Shown here: positions 1 through 11,941 of the stretch, piece after piece
Layout of the letters: each line of letters opens with the position of its first letter
How positions within the stretch are numbered: position 1 is the first letter of the stretch
NCBI RefSeq assembly: GCF_023159225.1
Contig: NC_063162.1
Coordinates: forward strand, 94,506,880-94,570,879
Direction: 5' to 3'
DNA: 64,000 nucleotides
Source of the DNA: Perognathus longimembris pacificus
Lineage: Eukaryota > Chordata > Mammalia > Rodentia > Heteromyidae
The notes under the pieces: model-generated
What the model was told of the DNA's origin: nothing
Databases searched by the model: none
What the model saw: only the letters and a program-made list of their open reading frames with translations
Position numbers and translations under genes: made by a program

Positions 1-2180
1 CAATCATAGTTTCAAGCAAATGATGTTTCAGGATATCATTAAAGGTCATATTGTAAAAACATAATAGAGTTATACTCATACTTAAAAAAGAAAAAAGAAT
101 TTTCTGAAAAAAGACATGAAGGCATTAAAATGTAAAACAGTTTGTGGATACTTTAATAGAGTATCTAACAGAGTATAGGATGGTTCATGGCAAGTCTGAT
201 AGAAACTCAAAGTGGTAGAAATTTTGGTGATATGGTAGAATCCTGAATTTAGGTAAAAATATGATCTTCTAGTTCTACTTATCGGATCACAATTAACCTG
301 TTGAAATTTGGGTTATAGTTCATAAAGAGATAGTAATTCTTTACATAGTAGCATTTCATTAGATCTTCCATCAGTATTAATACTTTTTATTCACAGAGAA
401 GTAAAATGATGCATTGTCCTATTAAGTCAGATCTCCTACAAACTTAAAAGTTGTTTAGAAACTTTTTTCCATCCTACTTTTGATTGGATTTTCTGGATAT
501 AAGGGAGAATAAGAACAGATTTCCCAATTTCACACAAAGTTTGAAAAGGGCAATTCTGAAAATAGTTTTGTAGACTCAACTTTTTTTTTTATTAGAATGG
601 AACACTATTTTTGAAGCTTTCCAGCCCACATCTTGTACTAGAATTGTTCACTTGGATCCAAGTGATTGTTCAACATCAATGTGTAGTTCTGACATTTCTC
701 TACCTAGATAAAATTGTGGATTAAAAAAATATCAAACTGAATTTTTTGCTGTTTAAGGTATTTTTACTGCAATCTAACTTCACCAATAATGAGATACTTG
801 CCTTTTTTTTTTTTTTTGGTGATTGTTGGAACAGATAGGACTTTTATCCAAACTATTTATCCTAATCAGCAGTTGGAGAAGAAGAATGTTAAATAAACGA
901 TTCTATTTTGATTTTTCTCTGGATGTTTACCAAGCTGTTGACGAAACCCAGAGGACTTGGTGGGGGAACTTGAAACAGAAGTGGGAACTGCTCTTTAGGA
1001 GACTCATTTGCCTTTTTATTTTTTTAATAAAACAAAAGGAAAATGATGACAGGCCACCTCTTGGTACCCAGTATGAATTAGAAAATTCATCATATTCCCT
1101 GTCTAGAATGCACTTCTCTCACATTTAGTTAAATAAACATTTTCAATGAAAGCCAGAAAGACGCAGATAAAATTCAGATGTCTTCAAGACAGGAGAAAAA
1201 GGACAGAAAATTTTGCACAGGAGATGTAAAGGGAAGGCTCTCGAAAGTATCTCCTCAGCACTTACGCAAGGATATACACTGCCAAGAAATAAGGTACAGA
1301 GCTTCAGCAGTGCCTTATGTCTGAAACTCAATAGACACACACTTATGAGTGTTATCTATTAGGAATGTCATGATAAACAAACAGACATGATAGTAACAAA
1401 GGAAACAGTTTGCATACATTCTTCAAGGAATTAGTGGAGTTATTCAATTCTAAATCCTTATTAATCTTGTTATATCTTGGGCAATAACAATTCCCATAAG
1501 TATGCTATTTAAAGCTTAGGGAAATGCATCCTCAAGGACCTACAGCCAACAAAGAAGCTGTTTCAAACATCTGTGAATAAAAGTCGCCACCAAATATAGA
1601 TCATTGGGTCAACTTGCTTGGGAACTGGTGAATTGAAAAATGCATGTTCTAAAATTTGCATGAGCTTCCTCAGTTCAGAGTAACTCATTTAGAGTCCATT
1701 CTTGTGTCCGTATGCTGACTGCCATGCTGAAGTTGTGACTGATTTATCATTTTCGTAATTGCTAGAAAACTTCTGGAAACATATAAGCAGACCAATCATC
1801 TGCCTCAGTGTCATCATGATTATTGTCTTTTTACTACTATGAAAATCCAATGTTTCTTTACATATCATTTCCTACCTAAATAATGTCATCTCATTACTGC
1901 ACAGAACTTGAAATTGAGTTTCTGTTTTAGAATATTGAAAATGGAGACTAATTTTGGATACCAATGTTCTTCAAAACATCTTTAGTCAAATAGCATTTTT
2001 TTAGGAGTAGTATTGAGATGTTTTTACTTTCACTGTTTTTATTTCCTTCTTTCTTCCTTCCATTCCTTTATTCTTTCCTTTAGAAATATTTTTGATCAGT
2101 TTAAGACTTCAATCTACATATAAAAGTCTTACAACCTGGAAAGTTGTATCAAAACATTCTCCCCTTAAAGAGTGGGTAGT
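1..2180. other. Unique AT-rich intergenic DNA
   Basis: No recognisable gene or mobile element. There is a T-run near 803-818 and a CT-rich low-complexity stretch near 2041-2090. Short open frames here (for example 823-1128 plus, 1143-1340 minus) resemble no protein I know and have no supporting structure. Confidence 0.6.
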
Positions 2181-2184
2181 ATGA

Positions 2185-2325
2185 GACACCAGGAGTTGAC
2201 ATCTGCCATCCTGGATATTCAGGAGGCTGAGACCCACAAGATCATAGTTTGAAGCCATCCCAGGGAGAAGAGGCCAAATTCCATTTCCAATTAACAACAA
2301 AAACTGGAACCAAAAAGAAATAGGC
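2185..2325 (+). repeat. Old B1/Geo-type SINE remnant
   Basis: Diverged copy of the B1-like half of the composite SINE. It has a 'cctggatattcaggaggctgagac' type core followed by 'atcatagtttgaagccatcccagg' and the 'ccaattaacaacaaaaactgg' linker seen in better copies such as 40981-41213. The ID-like right half is missing. Confidence 0.6.
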
Positions 2326-2329
2326 ACAA

Positions 2330-3160
2330 AGACTGTTCTAGTTTTCTACCGTGAAAAGCCCTAGTTTCCTCTGCCTTTATTTTGTTCTGTAAGAAATGGG
2401 ATTATAGAAGTGTTTTTTTTTTGTAATTTCTAAATTCACTCATTAAAATATTTTAATGGTATAATTCTTCATGGATAAAACAAACTGTGGCAAGGTAGCA
2501 GAGGCCATATAGCAAGAATTGCTTTCACTTGTGGGTCTAAGTTGGGCCCCTGCCCCCTTTTCAAGCCCTCTCTCAATGGCCCTCAGGATCTTTGCACAAG
2601 CCTCCAGATGATCTCTGCTACCATACACCATCATTCAGTTTTAGGATAATATGCAGACCTGTTCTGCTTCTATCATCTCACAGGTCTTCCTTCCTACCTG
2701 TGTAGTGGATTTCTTGTGACTGCTGCCCTCAGAAAACTTGAGTGCATTCTTCATCTTGACAGCTACTCACATAAAACCAAGACATTTACTGGGGATATGG
2801 ACACAGGGAATAAGCTGGGAACAGCTGGGGAAGAGAGCCTGCCTTCCTCAGTTGCATTAGCTCTCCCCATCTAATGTGGATAACCTACAAAGATGGGAGG
2901 GCTAGAAAAAAGGATGGTGGATGGCACAATGCTGTCAGTTCTTTCTAGTCAAAGAAGAGGTGTACTTGCTTGTCTCAGGGGAAGAATCCTGTTGTACATT
3001 AACATGAGCTCCTCGATGTAAGCTAACTCACACGAAGTTGGCATGGAGCTGGTGACACAGCCACTATATTGTCCGTGTCCACCCCAATGAATGCTTACAA
3101 TAATGCAGGGATCCCAAGGACAAATCCACACTAAATCTTCCAATGGGCATAATGATTTTT
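2330..3160. other. Unassigned intergenic segment, moderately GC-rich
   Basis: No repeat or gene assigned with confidence. The minus strand has two short open frames, 2443-2634 and 2949-3143. Stops and frame changes lie between them and neither resembles a protein family I recognise. The segment is less AT-rich than its surroundings and could be a decayed retrocopy or an ancient repeat. Confidence 0.4.
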
Positions 3161-3164
3161 CTGC

Positions 3165-3285
3165 TTTATTTTGAGATAAATCTCACTAGGTAACCCAGAC
3201 TGGTCTGGAACTCATCATTTGATTCTTCTGCCTCAGCTTTCAGAGTGCTGGGATTAAACATGTGTTTATTGTGCTAGGTTCAGAA
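3165..3285 (-). repeat. B1 (7SL-derived) SINE
   Basis: On the minus strand the segment reads as a B1 core: 'ttaatcccagcactctgaaagc', then 'tgaggcagaagaatc', 'gagttccagaccagtctggg' and 'tacctagtgagat'. It lies just downstream of the IMP4 retrocopy on the same strand. Confidence 0.8.
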
Positions 3286-3519
3286 AAAATTGTTAACCAT
3301 CAAATTGATAGGCCTGAGCATGACATATAGACATCAGGCTCCCCAGCCAAGGAGATTCCATGGTTTGGCCTGAAAACGGACCCTTCGGACTGGTCAGGGA
3401 CAGGCAGGTGACAGAGGATTAATTCACATTCCTCTGATCTCCAACTTGGGTCCAGTGGGCCTGTGACAATGCCCTGAAACTCTCAATTTTCAAGTACAAA
3501 TCTTGATTGGCCAATGGGC

Positions 3520-4380
3520 TCACTCAGTGCTCAGGAAGACCCTCTTGCCTGCTGTGTTGGTATATGGGTGCCAGCGCCATTCCACGTCTGCCATGGCCTC
3601 TTGCTGTGTGCCAAGGCGGATCATGTATAGCTTTAGCTCAAAGCGAGGCCCAACTTCAGTCAGCTCCACATTTCGGTGGTCCTTCTTGTAGATATGGTGC
3701 TGGAATGAGATGTAGACATCCTGATTTGCCAAAGTTATAACTCGGTGGCTATCATCTTTAGGCACAGGAAACAGGTACCGGAGGATGCCAGAGACCCGCT
3801 TTCCTAGCCGGGAGGTAAAACCGTTTGTGATGAGGCGAGGCTTAGCTTCTGACATGGTGCCCAGATCGGGGATATCATGTCGCATGACCACATTGCACAG
3901 TGTGAAATAAGCAGTAGGGCCAAAGGGCAGGTGGCTGACAATAAGTCCCACAGGTGTGCCTCGATGCTCATGGACAACCAAGAGGTCAGTGACCCCATTG
4001 GCTTTGCAGGCTCGCACCAGTGCCCCCACTTCATGTCGGCCTCGATTCATGCGTTGGGCACCAGGAAACACCAGTTTCAATTCCTTTGCAAACATTTTCA
4101 GGCGAGAACTGGGGTCTCGAGAAGTAGTGATCATGATTTTGGGATCCTCAACTCTGGCCCACCGATACTCATCATCGACATGGCTGGTCACACCTTCACC
4201 ACCTGCATCATCAAATTCCAAGGACCTTTGCAGGGCCAGGGCCTCTCGGCGTAACTCAGTGGGAATCAGCCGATTTTCTTCGAGCGCGCGCCGCACTTTC
4301 TCCTTTTTCTCCCGGGCGGTTCGCTGCGCCTCCTCGCGCACCTTCCTGTACAGGTACTCCCGACGCAGGCGGCGCAGCAT
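3520..4380 (-). CDS. IMP4: IMP4-like intronless retrocopy with an intact frame
   Basis: Encodes 286 residues closely matching mammalian IMP4 (about 291 residues). IMP4 is a nucleolar Brix-domain protein that works with IMP3 and MPP10 in the U3 snoRNP/SSU processome for 18S pre-rRNA processing. From the start codon at 4378-4380, residues 1-60 are the Arg/Glu-rich basic N-terminal helix. The Brix domain follows from about residue 80, with the characteristic GRHEVGALVRACKANGV and LIVSHLPFGPTAYFT stretches. The C-terminus ends in RKRVFLSTE-type sequence (KRVFLSTE here). Three small in-frame losses relative to the family (3 + 1 + 1 residues) account for the length difference. The functional gene is multi-exonic in other mammals, so a continuous frame marks a reverse-transcribed copy. 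I see no convincing poly(A) tail or target duplication, so the insertion is not very recent. No frameshift or stop is present. Whether it is expressed is unknown; it could be a retrogene or a young pseudogene. Confidence 0.9.
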   Translation of the reverse strand: MLRRLRREYLYRKVREEAQRTAREKKEKVRRALEENRLIPTELRREALALQRSLEFDDAGGEGVTSHVDDEYRWARVEDPKIMITTSRDPSSRLKMFAKELKLVFPGAQRMNRGRHEVGALVRACKANGVTDLLVVHEHRGTPVGLIVSHLPFGPTAYFTLCNVVMRHDIPDLGTMSEAKPRLITNGFTSRLGKRVSGILRYLFPVPKDDSHRVITLANQDVYISFQHHIYKKDHRNVELTEVGPRFELKLYMIRLGTQQEAMADVEWRWHPYTNTAGKRVFLSTE

Positions 4381-4690
4381 CTCTCTTTCCTAAGCGCTGC
4401 CAGCTTCCACGTGGTCCGAGGCGACCTGTGGGCGGAGTGTGCGCCGGCGAGCACTCACTTCCGCCCTTAACCAAGAGGGCCACTGAAGGCTTCACTGGCG
4501 TCTAAGGCGGTCCTGCCGGCCCGACATTAAGATGGAAAACGGAAGTAGGCGTGGTCATGTGGTGGGTCCTGGCCGCGTGTGCCGGCTGGATCCCCGGCAT
4601 GTAGCCAGTCCGACTGGTCCTCTCTAGGCTACGTCTCCGTGCCCATCTGCGCTGCCTGGCCATTGGTGCTCACCTGACTCCCTAGAGGAT
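4240..4690 (-). promoter_or_regulatory. CpG-rich, promoter-like region at the 5' end of the IMP4 copy
   Basis: Dense CpG dinucleotides run from the first codons of the IMP4 copy to about 4680, in sharp contrast to the AT-rich surroundings. Read on the minus strand, the upstream part holds a CCAAT motif (accaatgg, near 4660), ETS-like motifs (acttccg near 4540-4550; gcggaagtg near 4460), a YY1-like aagatgg on the plus strand near 4529-4535, and GC-box-like ggcgg. No TATA box is evident. These are features of a housekeeping CpG-island promoter. It may be a long 5' UTR or promoter segment copied with the transcript, or a pre-existing island at the landing site. Confidence 0.5.
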
Positions 4691-4791
4691 TATAGAAGTT
4701 TGAAGTTGTTCAGAAGGAGAACAATTATATGTTGTACAGGCACATTTTTCCCCTCTCTCTTTTGGCCACCTCAACTGCTGTTTCTGGTTAT

Positions 4792-5124
4792 TGTAGGGTT
4801 CGGCAGCGAAAGGAGACTGCCTCATGGCTCAGGCAGAAAAGAGTTTATTGGGGGAGAATACATTTCTGGGCTGCACAAGATAGAGGTGCTCAGGGGCAAA
4901 AAGGGTGGAACAAATGGTGGAGACTGATATATAGGGAGAGGGCGGGAGGAGGAGTGTTGCAGAGACCTCAGAGCCTGGGGGAATCTCCCACTGCCCCCCC
5001 TCCCCGCCCCCGTGTGCCAGTTACCTAGTTACCTGGTCAGGGTGGGGCTTCTAGGGAAAGGATCATGTGTGCATCTTGGGAGAACAGCGGGGAAGGGGCC
5101 ATTTTCTCCCACATAGATCTAACA
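4792..5124 (-). mobile_element. Solo endogenous-retrovirus LTR
   Basis: A 333-bp element bounded by TG...CA on the minus strand and flanked by the perfect 5-bp duplication gttat (4787-4791 and 5125-5129). In the minus orientation it has a TATA-like ctatatatc at about 4926-4936 and an AATAAA polyadenylation signal at 4844-4849. Its 3' end reads 'cgctgccgaaccctaca'. This is the U3-R-U5 order of an LTR. No internal retroviral genes are present, so it is a solo LTR left by LTR-LTR recombination. A 5-bp duplication is commonest for class III (ERV-L) elements, but family assignment needs a library search. Confidence 0.8.
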
Positions 5125-5189
5125 GTTATCACAACGCAGCTCATTTATTAGTCTCTCACAGGAGACTAGTAAATGTATAAAAATAAAAT

Positions 5190-5390
5190 GCCAACTGGAG
5201 GCATGGTAGAGCAGCAGCTGTGAGTGAAAAAGGCAAGCAAGAGCTTGAGGTCCTGAGTTTAAGCTCTGGTACTTGAACAATTATTTTTTTTTTTAAGTGG
5301 GAAATAGGCTGGTTGCCTGGTTTAGTAACCGAACATCTACATAAGAAGATCAAGGTCTGGAGTCCAAACCCCAGAACTTCCGAAAAATAA
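5190..5390 (+). repeat. Degenerate ID-like SINE remnants
   Basis: Two pieces resemble the ID/tRNA-Ala 3' half: 'gaggtcctgagtttaagctc' near 5250 followed by a T-rich tract, and 'aaggtctggagtccaaaccc' near 5352. Both are heavily diverged. Confidence 0.4.
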
Positions 5391-5399
5391 ATTGATTTC

Positions 5400-8105
5400 T
5401 GCCTTATTCTTCTAGGTCAAGCAAGACACCAGGTACAGGAGAACAGGCTTGACCACATGTCTGTCTGCAGGTAGATTATTCCAATCTGGGCCGGGCTAAG
5501 GATACCATCTTGTCCCCCAGTGTGGTAACTTGGAAACCTGTAACATAAAGGGTGAGGAGAAAACCAAGGCATTCACCTAAACCATCAGACAGGGATATTC
5601 CATGAAAGGAGGGCATTACAACATAGGGTAAAGCCTGAGGCTGAGTCATTCCAAGCAACAGGAATAACAGAAGACTTAAGGAAAATTAAGGAGTTAAAAG
5701 GGTAAACAGTAAATATCGTTATCAAATAGTATTTTATAATAACCACTACAAACTTTATATTTTATGGTGAAGTCCTGTAGTTCAAATCTAGAGGTTCTAG
5801 TCATTTACCATTAGCTCCTAACCCAACATTGTATTTCATCAACTTAAGAAAACAGTAATTATCCTTATTAATGACAATAACTTTCTCATTGTCCAATCAA
5901 ATGTCAACGTGTAATACCAACCACATTTTTTAAATAACACTTCTTTAAATGACTCTTGGACATGGTGGCTAATTTTTTTGCTTATCAGTCTCCTTTTGGG
6001 ACCACTGAATATTTCATCAACCCTGACAATTTAAGAATCCACAGTTGGTTGTTTTTTAAGTCTGTTCACATATTTTCATATCCACGAGCCTCTCCCTGGT
6101 TTTGGGTTTCATTGTGGTTCCATGCACATGGCACTAGAGGCACACACATTTGGGTGCACACATTCACACTCTCCATAAGTAAAAATGAAGAATTATCCTT
6201 TTAAATAACAGCCATGGTCTTATTTAGCTGTATTGTGCATACATCCATTTGGCTTTTCCATAACTAATTCAACATGTGCAGGATTGAACTTTCTCACTGA
6301 TATCGTTCCTTTACAGTGTTCATTAACTATCAGCTACACTGCAGTTTTAGAAACTCGAGAGCTTGCAGGAAAAATCCATTCCTTCTTCTCTATACTCATC
6401 CCCCCTGACTATTTAGAGCTAAAGTATTTGTTTATTCAGTCTGCCCTACTCCATTGTGGCTACAACTTTTCTAAATTGGGCTTTCATCAAGCTCTTCAAG
6501 GGCGACTCTGACATCTTCCTAAACGATTTTCTGCTTCCAGCCTTGTGGGTTTATTTAATGAATCCCTTATATTGCAGTCAGCGATATTTTAAACAAAAGA
6601 TCTGATCACAGTCTACTCTATAATATCCATTCTGGTCTCTATGGAGCTTATAGGAAAATAAAGTACAAACAGACATATATATCAAGTATTTCAATGCATT
6701 TATTTTGGAGCTTTAGGTTGATGTTGATTTAACTGTAATCTCTAAAACTATTGCAGAATAGGTTATAAAAAAGCATTGTATTGCTCTCTTATTTTAGAAA
6801 GATTAGAGAAACAGAACAAGGCTGATATGGAATTCCACAATTTTGGCAAAATCAAAATTGACAATATCATTGTTCTTTTATTTTTGCCCTACCATTTTTA
6901 GCACATTTCCATTCTTTGCTTTTCGTCCTAGAGCTTTGTAGGCGGTCCAGCCATAGTGCTTGTTCCAGGTAGCAAGGAAAGAAAACACACCATAAAAGTG
7001 AATAGATTCAATATTTGTATTTTGATGTGCTACTAATACTTTTTCAATCATAATCATTCCTCAATTATTGATTACTTTGTTTCCTTCAGAGGCTTATGTA
7101 GAAGATTGATTTGTGTGGCTGTTGCAGAGCATAGAAACACAAGTTGCATCTTTAGTATGGTTTGCCAAGGCAAACGGATACTATAGAATACATCTGTCTG
7201 TGTGATATTGCCAGGACTTGCCCTGTCTTCAAATTCTGGTTTTCCTTCTGGGACTTACAGATAAATCTTTTTGCAAGTTGCTTTGAAATTTCTCTGACCT
7301 GAGGGATGCCTTTCCCATTATCTTCTTTCAACAGTCCCCTCTGTTCCTGTTCCTGGTACTAAGAATAATAACTCAGCAGCCAGCTCATCCTGGGGGTGGG
7401 TCATAAGCCACTGAAGAGGAGCAGACATTGGTTAAAGAAGCTTTCTTTCCTAGATGCAGAGGGTATTCAAACCCAAATTGTTTATATCCTCTTTGTGTCT
7501 TTATGGAAGCCAAATGCAGAACAATCCAAAAATCTCACTGAACATCAATTTACACTTTCTGTTAAACACAAAATTGCAGAATCAAGCCAATCTGGCTGTG
7601 GCTTAATATGACAAATAAACGAATGTACATTACTACTCTCAGATGAGAGCTCATAATTTATGTAGGTAAGACTTTAGATTCCTGGATTTTATAATTATTT
7701 TTAAGGTTATTGCTGTTGCATAAGATAAAATATTTATTTCACTATCAAAACTCTTTAAACCTTATTAGTCTTATTCTCAAAACATTTGCATGGCTCTCCA
7801 TTGCTGTAATATCCACAAATCTGAGCTTGCATTAAGGGACTGTGGACCCTAAGGCAGCCTTTTCTGTCTAATATTTCACCATTTCTCACATGAATTATTT
7901 ACCCCAGCCTGTGATTTCCTTCTTCATACTGTCTCTGGAATTTGTCTTCTTTATATTCCCACAAGTAACACTTGAGACTATCCCCTTATAACCTCACATC
8001 TGGATTATTACAACTACCTACTTAGGTAGTCTTGTCAAAGCTGCTTTCAAATAAGACTGCAGGCTGCTACCAGACAATTAATGTCATCCATTTATTTTTT
8101 ATTCC
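5400..8105. other. Unique AT-rich intergenic DNA
   Basis: No gene, RNA or repeat recognised. Short frames at 5956-6204, 6233-6511 and 7396-7611 lack any familiar protein signature. Confidence 0.5.
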
Positions 8106-8112
8106 TTACTTC

Positions 8113-8309
8113 TTTGCCAGTCCTGGGGCTTAAACTCAGGGCCTGAGCATTGTCCCTGGTTTCTTTTTGCTAAAGGCTAGCTCTACCACTTGAGCCACAC
8201 AGTGCCACTTCTGGCTTTTTCTGTTTATGAAAAATTGTACTGAAAAATTGAACTCATGGCTTCATGCATGCTAGGCAAGCACTCTACCACTAAGCCACAT
8301 TCCCAACCC
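8113..8309 (-). repeat. Dimeric ID-type SINE
   Basis: On the minus strand this has an ID head (promoter-box region near 8260-8309) and a second ID-like monomer ending 'cccaggactggcaaag'. Both monomers are present but moderately diverged. A possible imperfect duplication (catttat) flanks it. Confidence 0.85.
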
Positions 8310-9175
8310 AATACATGCATTTATGACCCTCAATTTTCTATGCTTTATTTGCATTACTCTTAAAATATGTGCCTTACTGTTTAGTTGTATAGTATTTTAT
8401 TTTTAAATACAGTGACCGCTTACAGAAAAGAGAATTCACAAGTTGACACTGAAAATAGAGACTGTATTTGTGTGTATCTCGGTGTGTGTGAAATCACAAG
8501 TACATAGACTTCTAGTTCTGTGGTCTTCCAAATGGATTTGTGATCCATAAAGGAATGAATCTCCAAATTAACATTTGGCATGCATAACTGAAAATTCAAG
8601 GAAAACTTCCAGTTACTCAACTTCCATTCATCTACTCCCCTAGGAATCAACACCTAAACAAATGTCCACAGTCAATGAAGACATAGATCTTTTTCTAATT
8701 TACAGTAGAATACTTGAGTCTTATTTTTCTTTATGATTTATTTTTGTTCTAACTTCTAGGAAGCTAAAAAAGGAGACATATTTTGAATACTAATGCTATT
8801 ACACTAATGAATAGGAGTGCCACTTATTACTAATTAAAAGACTTGTATTCTTTGTAATCAGGAGCACCAAAGAAGGTCTCAATATAGTTAAGCAATTGTA
8901 GATAAAAATAATTTTGACTTATCACCATATTATTTTTTCTTATAACTCAGAAAATGATCCAAGAAATGAGTGAAATGGCCCAAATACTGTTCCTTTTATT
9001 GTTTTTTTTTCTTATTTATGAGTACATGGTTCCTTTGGACTGTAGTCTATATATGAAACACTATGCTGTGAGTAGATGCTGTTACCTATCTTATTCTACC
9101 AATAGGAATTATTCATTTAAGGTATATAGAGTCAATTAACAATGGCCACAAAAAAACCATAAAAGAAACTCCAAT
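8310..9175. other. Unique AT-rich intergenic DNA
   Basis: Nothing recognisable. Short frames at 8420-8653 minus and 8954-9139 plus have no familiar features. Confidence 0.5.
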
Positions 9176-9179
9176 TTAG

Positions 9180-9480
9180 CAAGATATAAAGGTACATGCC
9201 AGGTAATTCCAGGTAGTTGGGGAGAAGAGTTAGAGAAATCTCATCTCTAAAAACAAACCAGCTGTGGTGAAACATAGATGCAATTTCAACTACACTGGAG
9301 GTATGTATCAGAGGGTCACAGTCTTGGGAAAAAAGTTTACCACCATATTGGAAAACTAACTACCTACTGACTAGATAAGTCAAACAAGATCTGGGGACAT
9401 GGTTCAAATAGTAGAATGTCTACTTGAGAAGTATTTTCCAAACTCAAGTACCACCACTCTTTCCCACACAGAAAAAAAGG
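9180..9480 (+). repeat. Old composite SINE remnant
   Basis: The right end (about 9390-9480) preserves an ID-like order: 'ggggacatggttcaaatagt', then 'ctcaagtaccacca' and an A-rich tail. The left part (9180-9370) has weak B1-like blocks such as 'ggtaattccaggtagttggg'. Confidence 0.4.
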
Positions 9481-9489
9481 AAATCACTT

Positions 9490-11889
9490 TTTTCTGTAAG
9501 TGTTTAATAAATACCTAAGAAAGTATCCAAAATATGTTACTTGGGTCAATTTTAGGATAATAGTCATGGTCATAATAATATGTAGAATTTAGAGCTCTGT
9601 AATGGAGGAAATGAGAAACCTCAATTTTTGTTGCTCATTGTAGTAGAAATATATAATACAGAAGTCAATAAAATATCAAAAGCTCAAAATACTACCTTAT
9701 GACAACGTTAGTGGATGGAAATAAGGTTAAAATAAAATATAAGTGATATCAAATTACTTTTGAAATTAGCCAAAACAATAATAATAGCAGGAATATTGGT
9801 TTCATGTCAGATTTTGTGCTGTATTGGAAATTTTATCATATATAAAAAGTAAACATTGATGATTTAGATATTAACTGAAAATATATAAAAACTGATAATT
9901 TTCCAAAAATCCTAGCTCCAGCCTTTTCACTTTTCATACTTTTCCTTTAAGTTTTTCTCTTTCAACATATGAATTACCAATAAAAACCTGAAAAGCAATT
10001 TTACTTCCTGACTGGAGGAGGAACTTGAGGTAAGACTTACTTCCAATAAAACAAGTATGAAAAAACTGTTTGCAGACTTTGGGTAGCCATGGTTATTGAA
10101 CTCTCCGTTTGTGATATTATGTAAAGGGAAATGAAGTTGGTAAACCCAGTATTCTCCATGGTTTCTCTGTGGAGAGATCATTTCCCTCCCATGGTAGGGG
10201 TGGGTATCCAGCCCTAGGCTATGTTCTGTTTTGAGAGGCTGAGATCAGGAACCTGGAAATTTAAGAATGGAATATCAGAAAAGAGGCAGCTATACAGAGA
10301 GAGTGTTCCAGAAATATGCACAAAACAACTTTGAATCCTTGACTGAATTAAAATCTGCCCCATGTAGGAAACAATCGACGTACCGAGGAAAAGAATGACT
10401 TGAGACTTGTAAACTAGAATTAAGCAGTGAGCAAGAGTTGAAGGCACTTTTGAATTTTAACCAGCCAGGATGAAGAGTTGATATTTTAGAGAGATACAAG
10501 AAGGACTTAATAAAAGGGACACCTCCCTGTGCCTAGCCATCCCCCTAAAATTCCAGTGCAAAATTACCTTAAACTTCATAAAAGTAGAAATAAAATGGCA
10601 TAGCATAGCTTACACACAGGTATTTAAGTGACCAAACTAACAGTTTTACAGAATATTCATCAATTATCAAAATGGATAAGGACCTTGTGACCTGTAAGTA
10701 ATAAAAACTCAACAAAAAAGACAGAAAGGCCAACATGTTCTTTGTTTTTTTAAAAAAACAGATATGTTAAAATAAACTCAGGTATTAAAAGGAAAATATG
10801 ATTGCATGAGCAAAGAGATGTAACAATGGAAAGAAGCAAAGAGTACTCCTAGAAACAAAGATTAAATGTCTGAGAAGTCCTAGTGGATGAGAGTAACAGC
10901 AGACTTAACTGTTAACTTAGATCCTCAAGTGTTTTGCTTCATACTTACAGAACAGCTGCTGCACCTCCAGTTTGTAGCTCTGAATTTCTAGGAAAGAGAA
11001 CAAATACATATGACAGGTCAACTGCGTCTTTTTTAAAAAAAATTCCAGGAAGGTAGAATCTTCTCCAGAGATCCTATATAGCAAACATCTACTTTGGTTT
11101 CATTGACTAGAAATGGATCACAAGACCATGTTTATTCACAAAGGAGTCTAGAAACTGATCGATTCATTTTTTTCCTCAATTTCTTTGAGTCTGTCATGAT
11201 GACCAGTATAGTAGGACTAGGGAATAGAAAAGCATTCTTGTGTCATCTAGGTTGTGAGCTGAGGTGTGAGTAGAGAGCAGCTCAATCTATTTGCATAGGG
11301 AAAAGTCAGAGCATAGCTAAATTGGCAGAAACAATAGTTACCAAGGACACACAGCTTTAAGGTAAGACTTCAGTTTCCCTTTTGGGTAATTGCAATTACA
11401 CTGGGTTTTTAGGAATATTTCACTTTACTTTTAACATTCCAAATCTACTCTTATAGTTAAATAAGGTTTCTCCAGGAGAGATGTAGTGTGAATGGGAAAA
11501 TGTCACACAGGGGTATATAGAATCAGGGTTACCTGAGAAACTACTTCCATATATATTATCTTGATTTATCAGACCCAGATCTCTTAACTCTTGGGAGCCT
11601 CACTTTCTATATCTATAAAACATGACTAATTATATCCCACACTTAAAGAATTTTGAGAGGTTAAATGGGGTGATTTTTATGTAGCACCTACTTTCTACTT
11701 GCCACACAAAAATCTCCATTTTGTTCCCTGTGGTGTTTTTCCTCTATTTTTATCTTTTTATTTCTCCTGATTGGATTTAAAACATTTCCTAAGGTCCTAT
11801 GTGTGCTCATTCCCAAAAGAATCCTTGAATATCGAGTAAAATTAAGAGTTTTTCAGAAGTTTGCACAAATTTGTGAAAGAGTCATGGAA

Positions 11890-11941
<52 letters not shown>

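Noticed and set aside
3804..4495. Several frames overlapping the IMP4 copy in other frames or strands
   Set aside because: They are shadows of the GC-rich IMP4 coding sequence.
3279..4716. Shared 'gttcagaa' on both sides of the IMP4 copy as a target-site duplication
   Set aside because: Only 8 bp, not adjacent to a poly(A) or poly(T) tract, and the insertion boundaries are uncertain. It could easily be chance.
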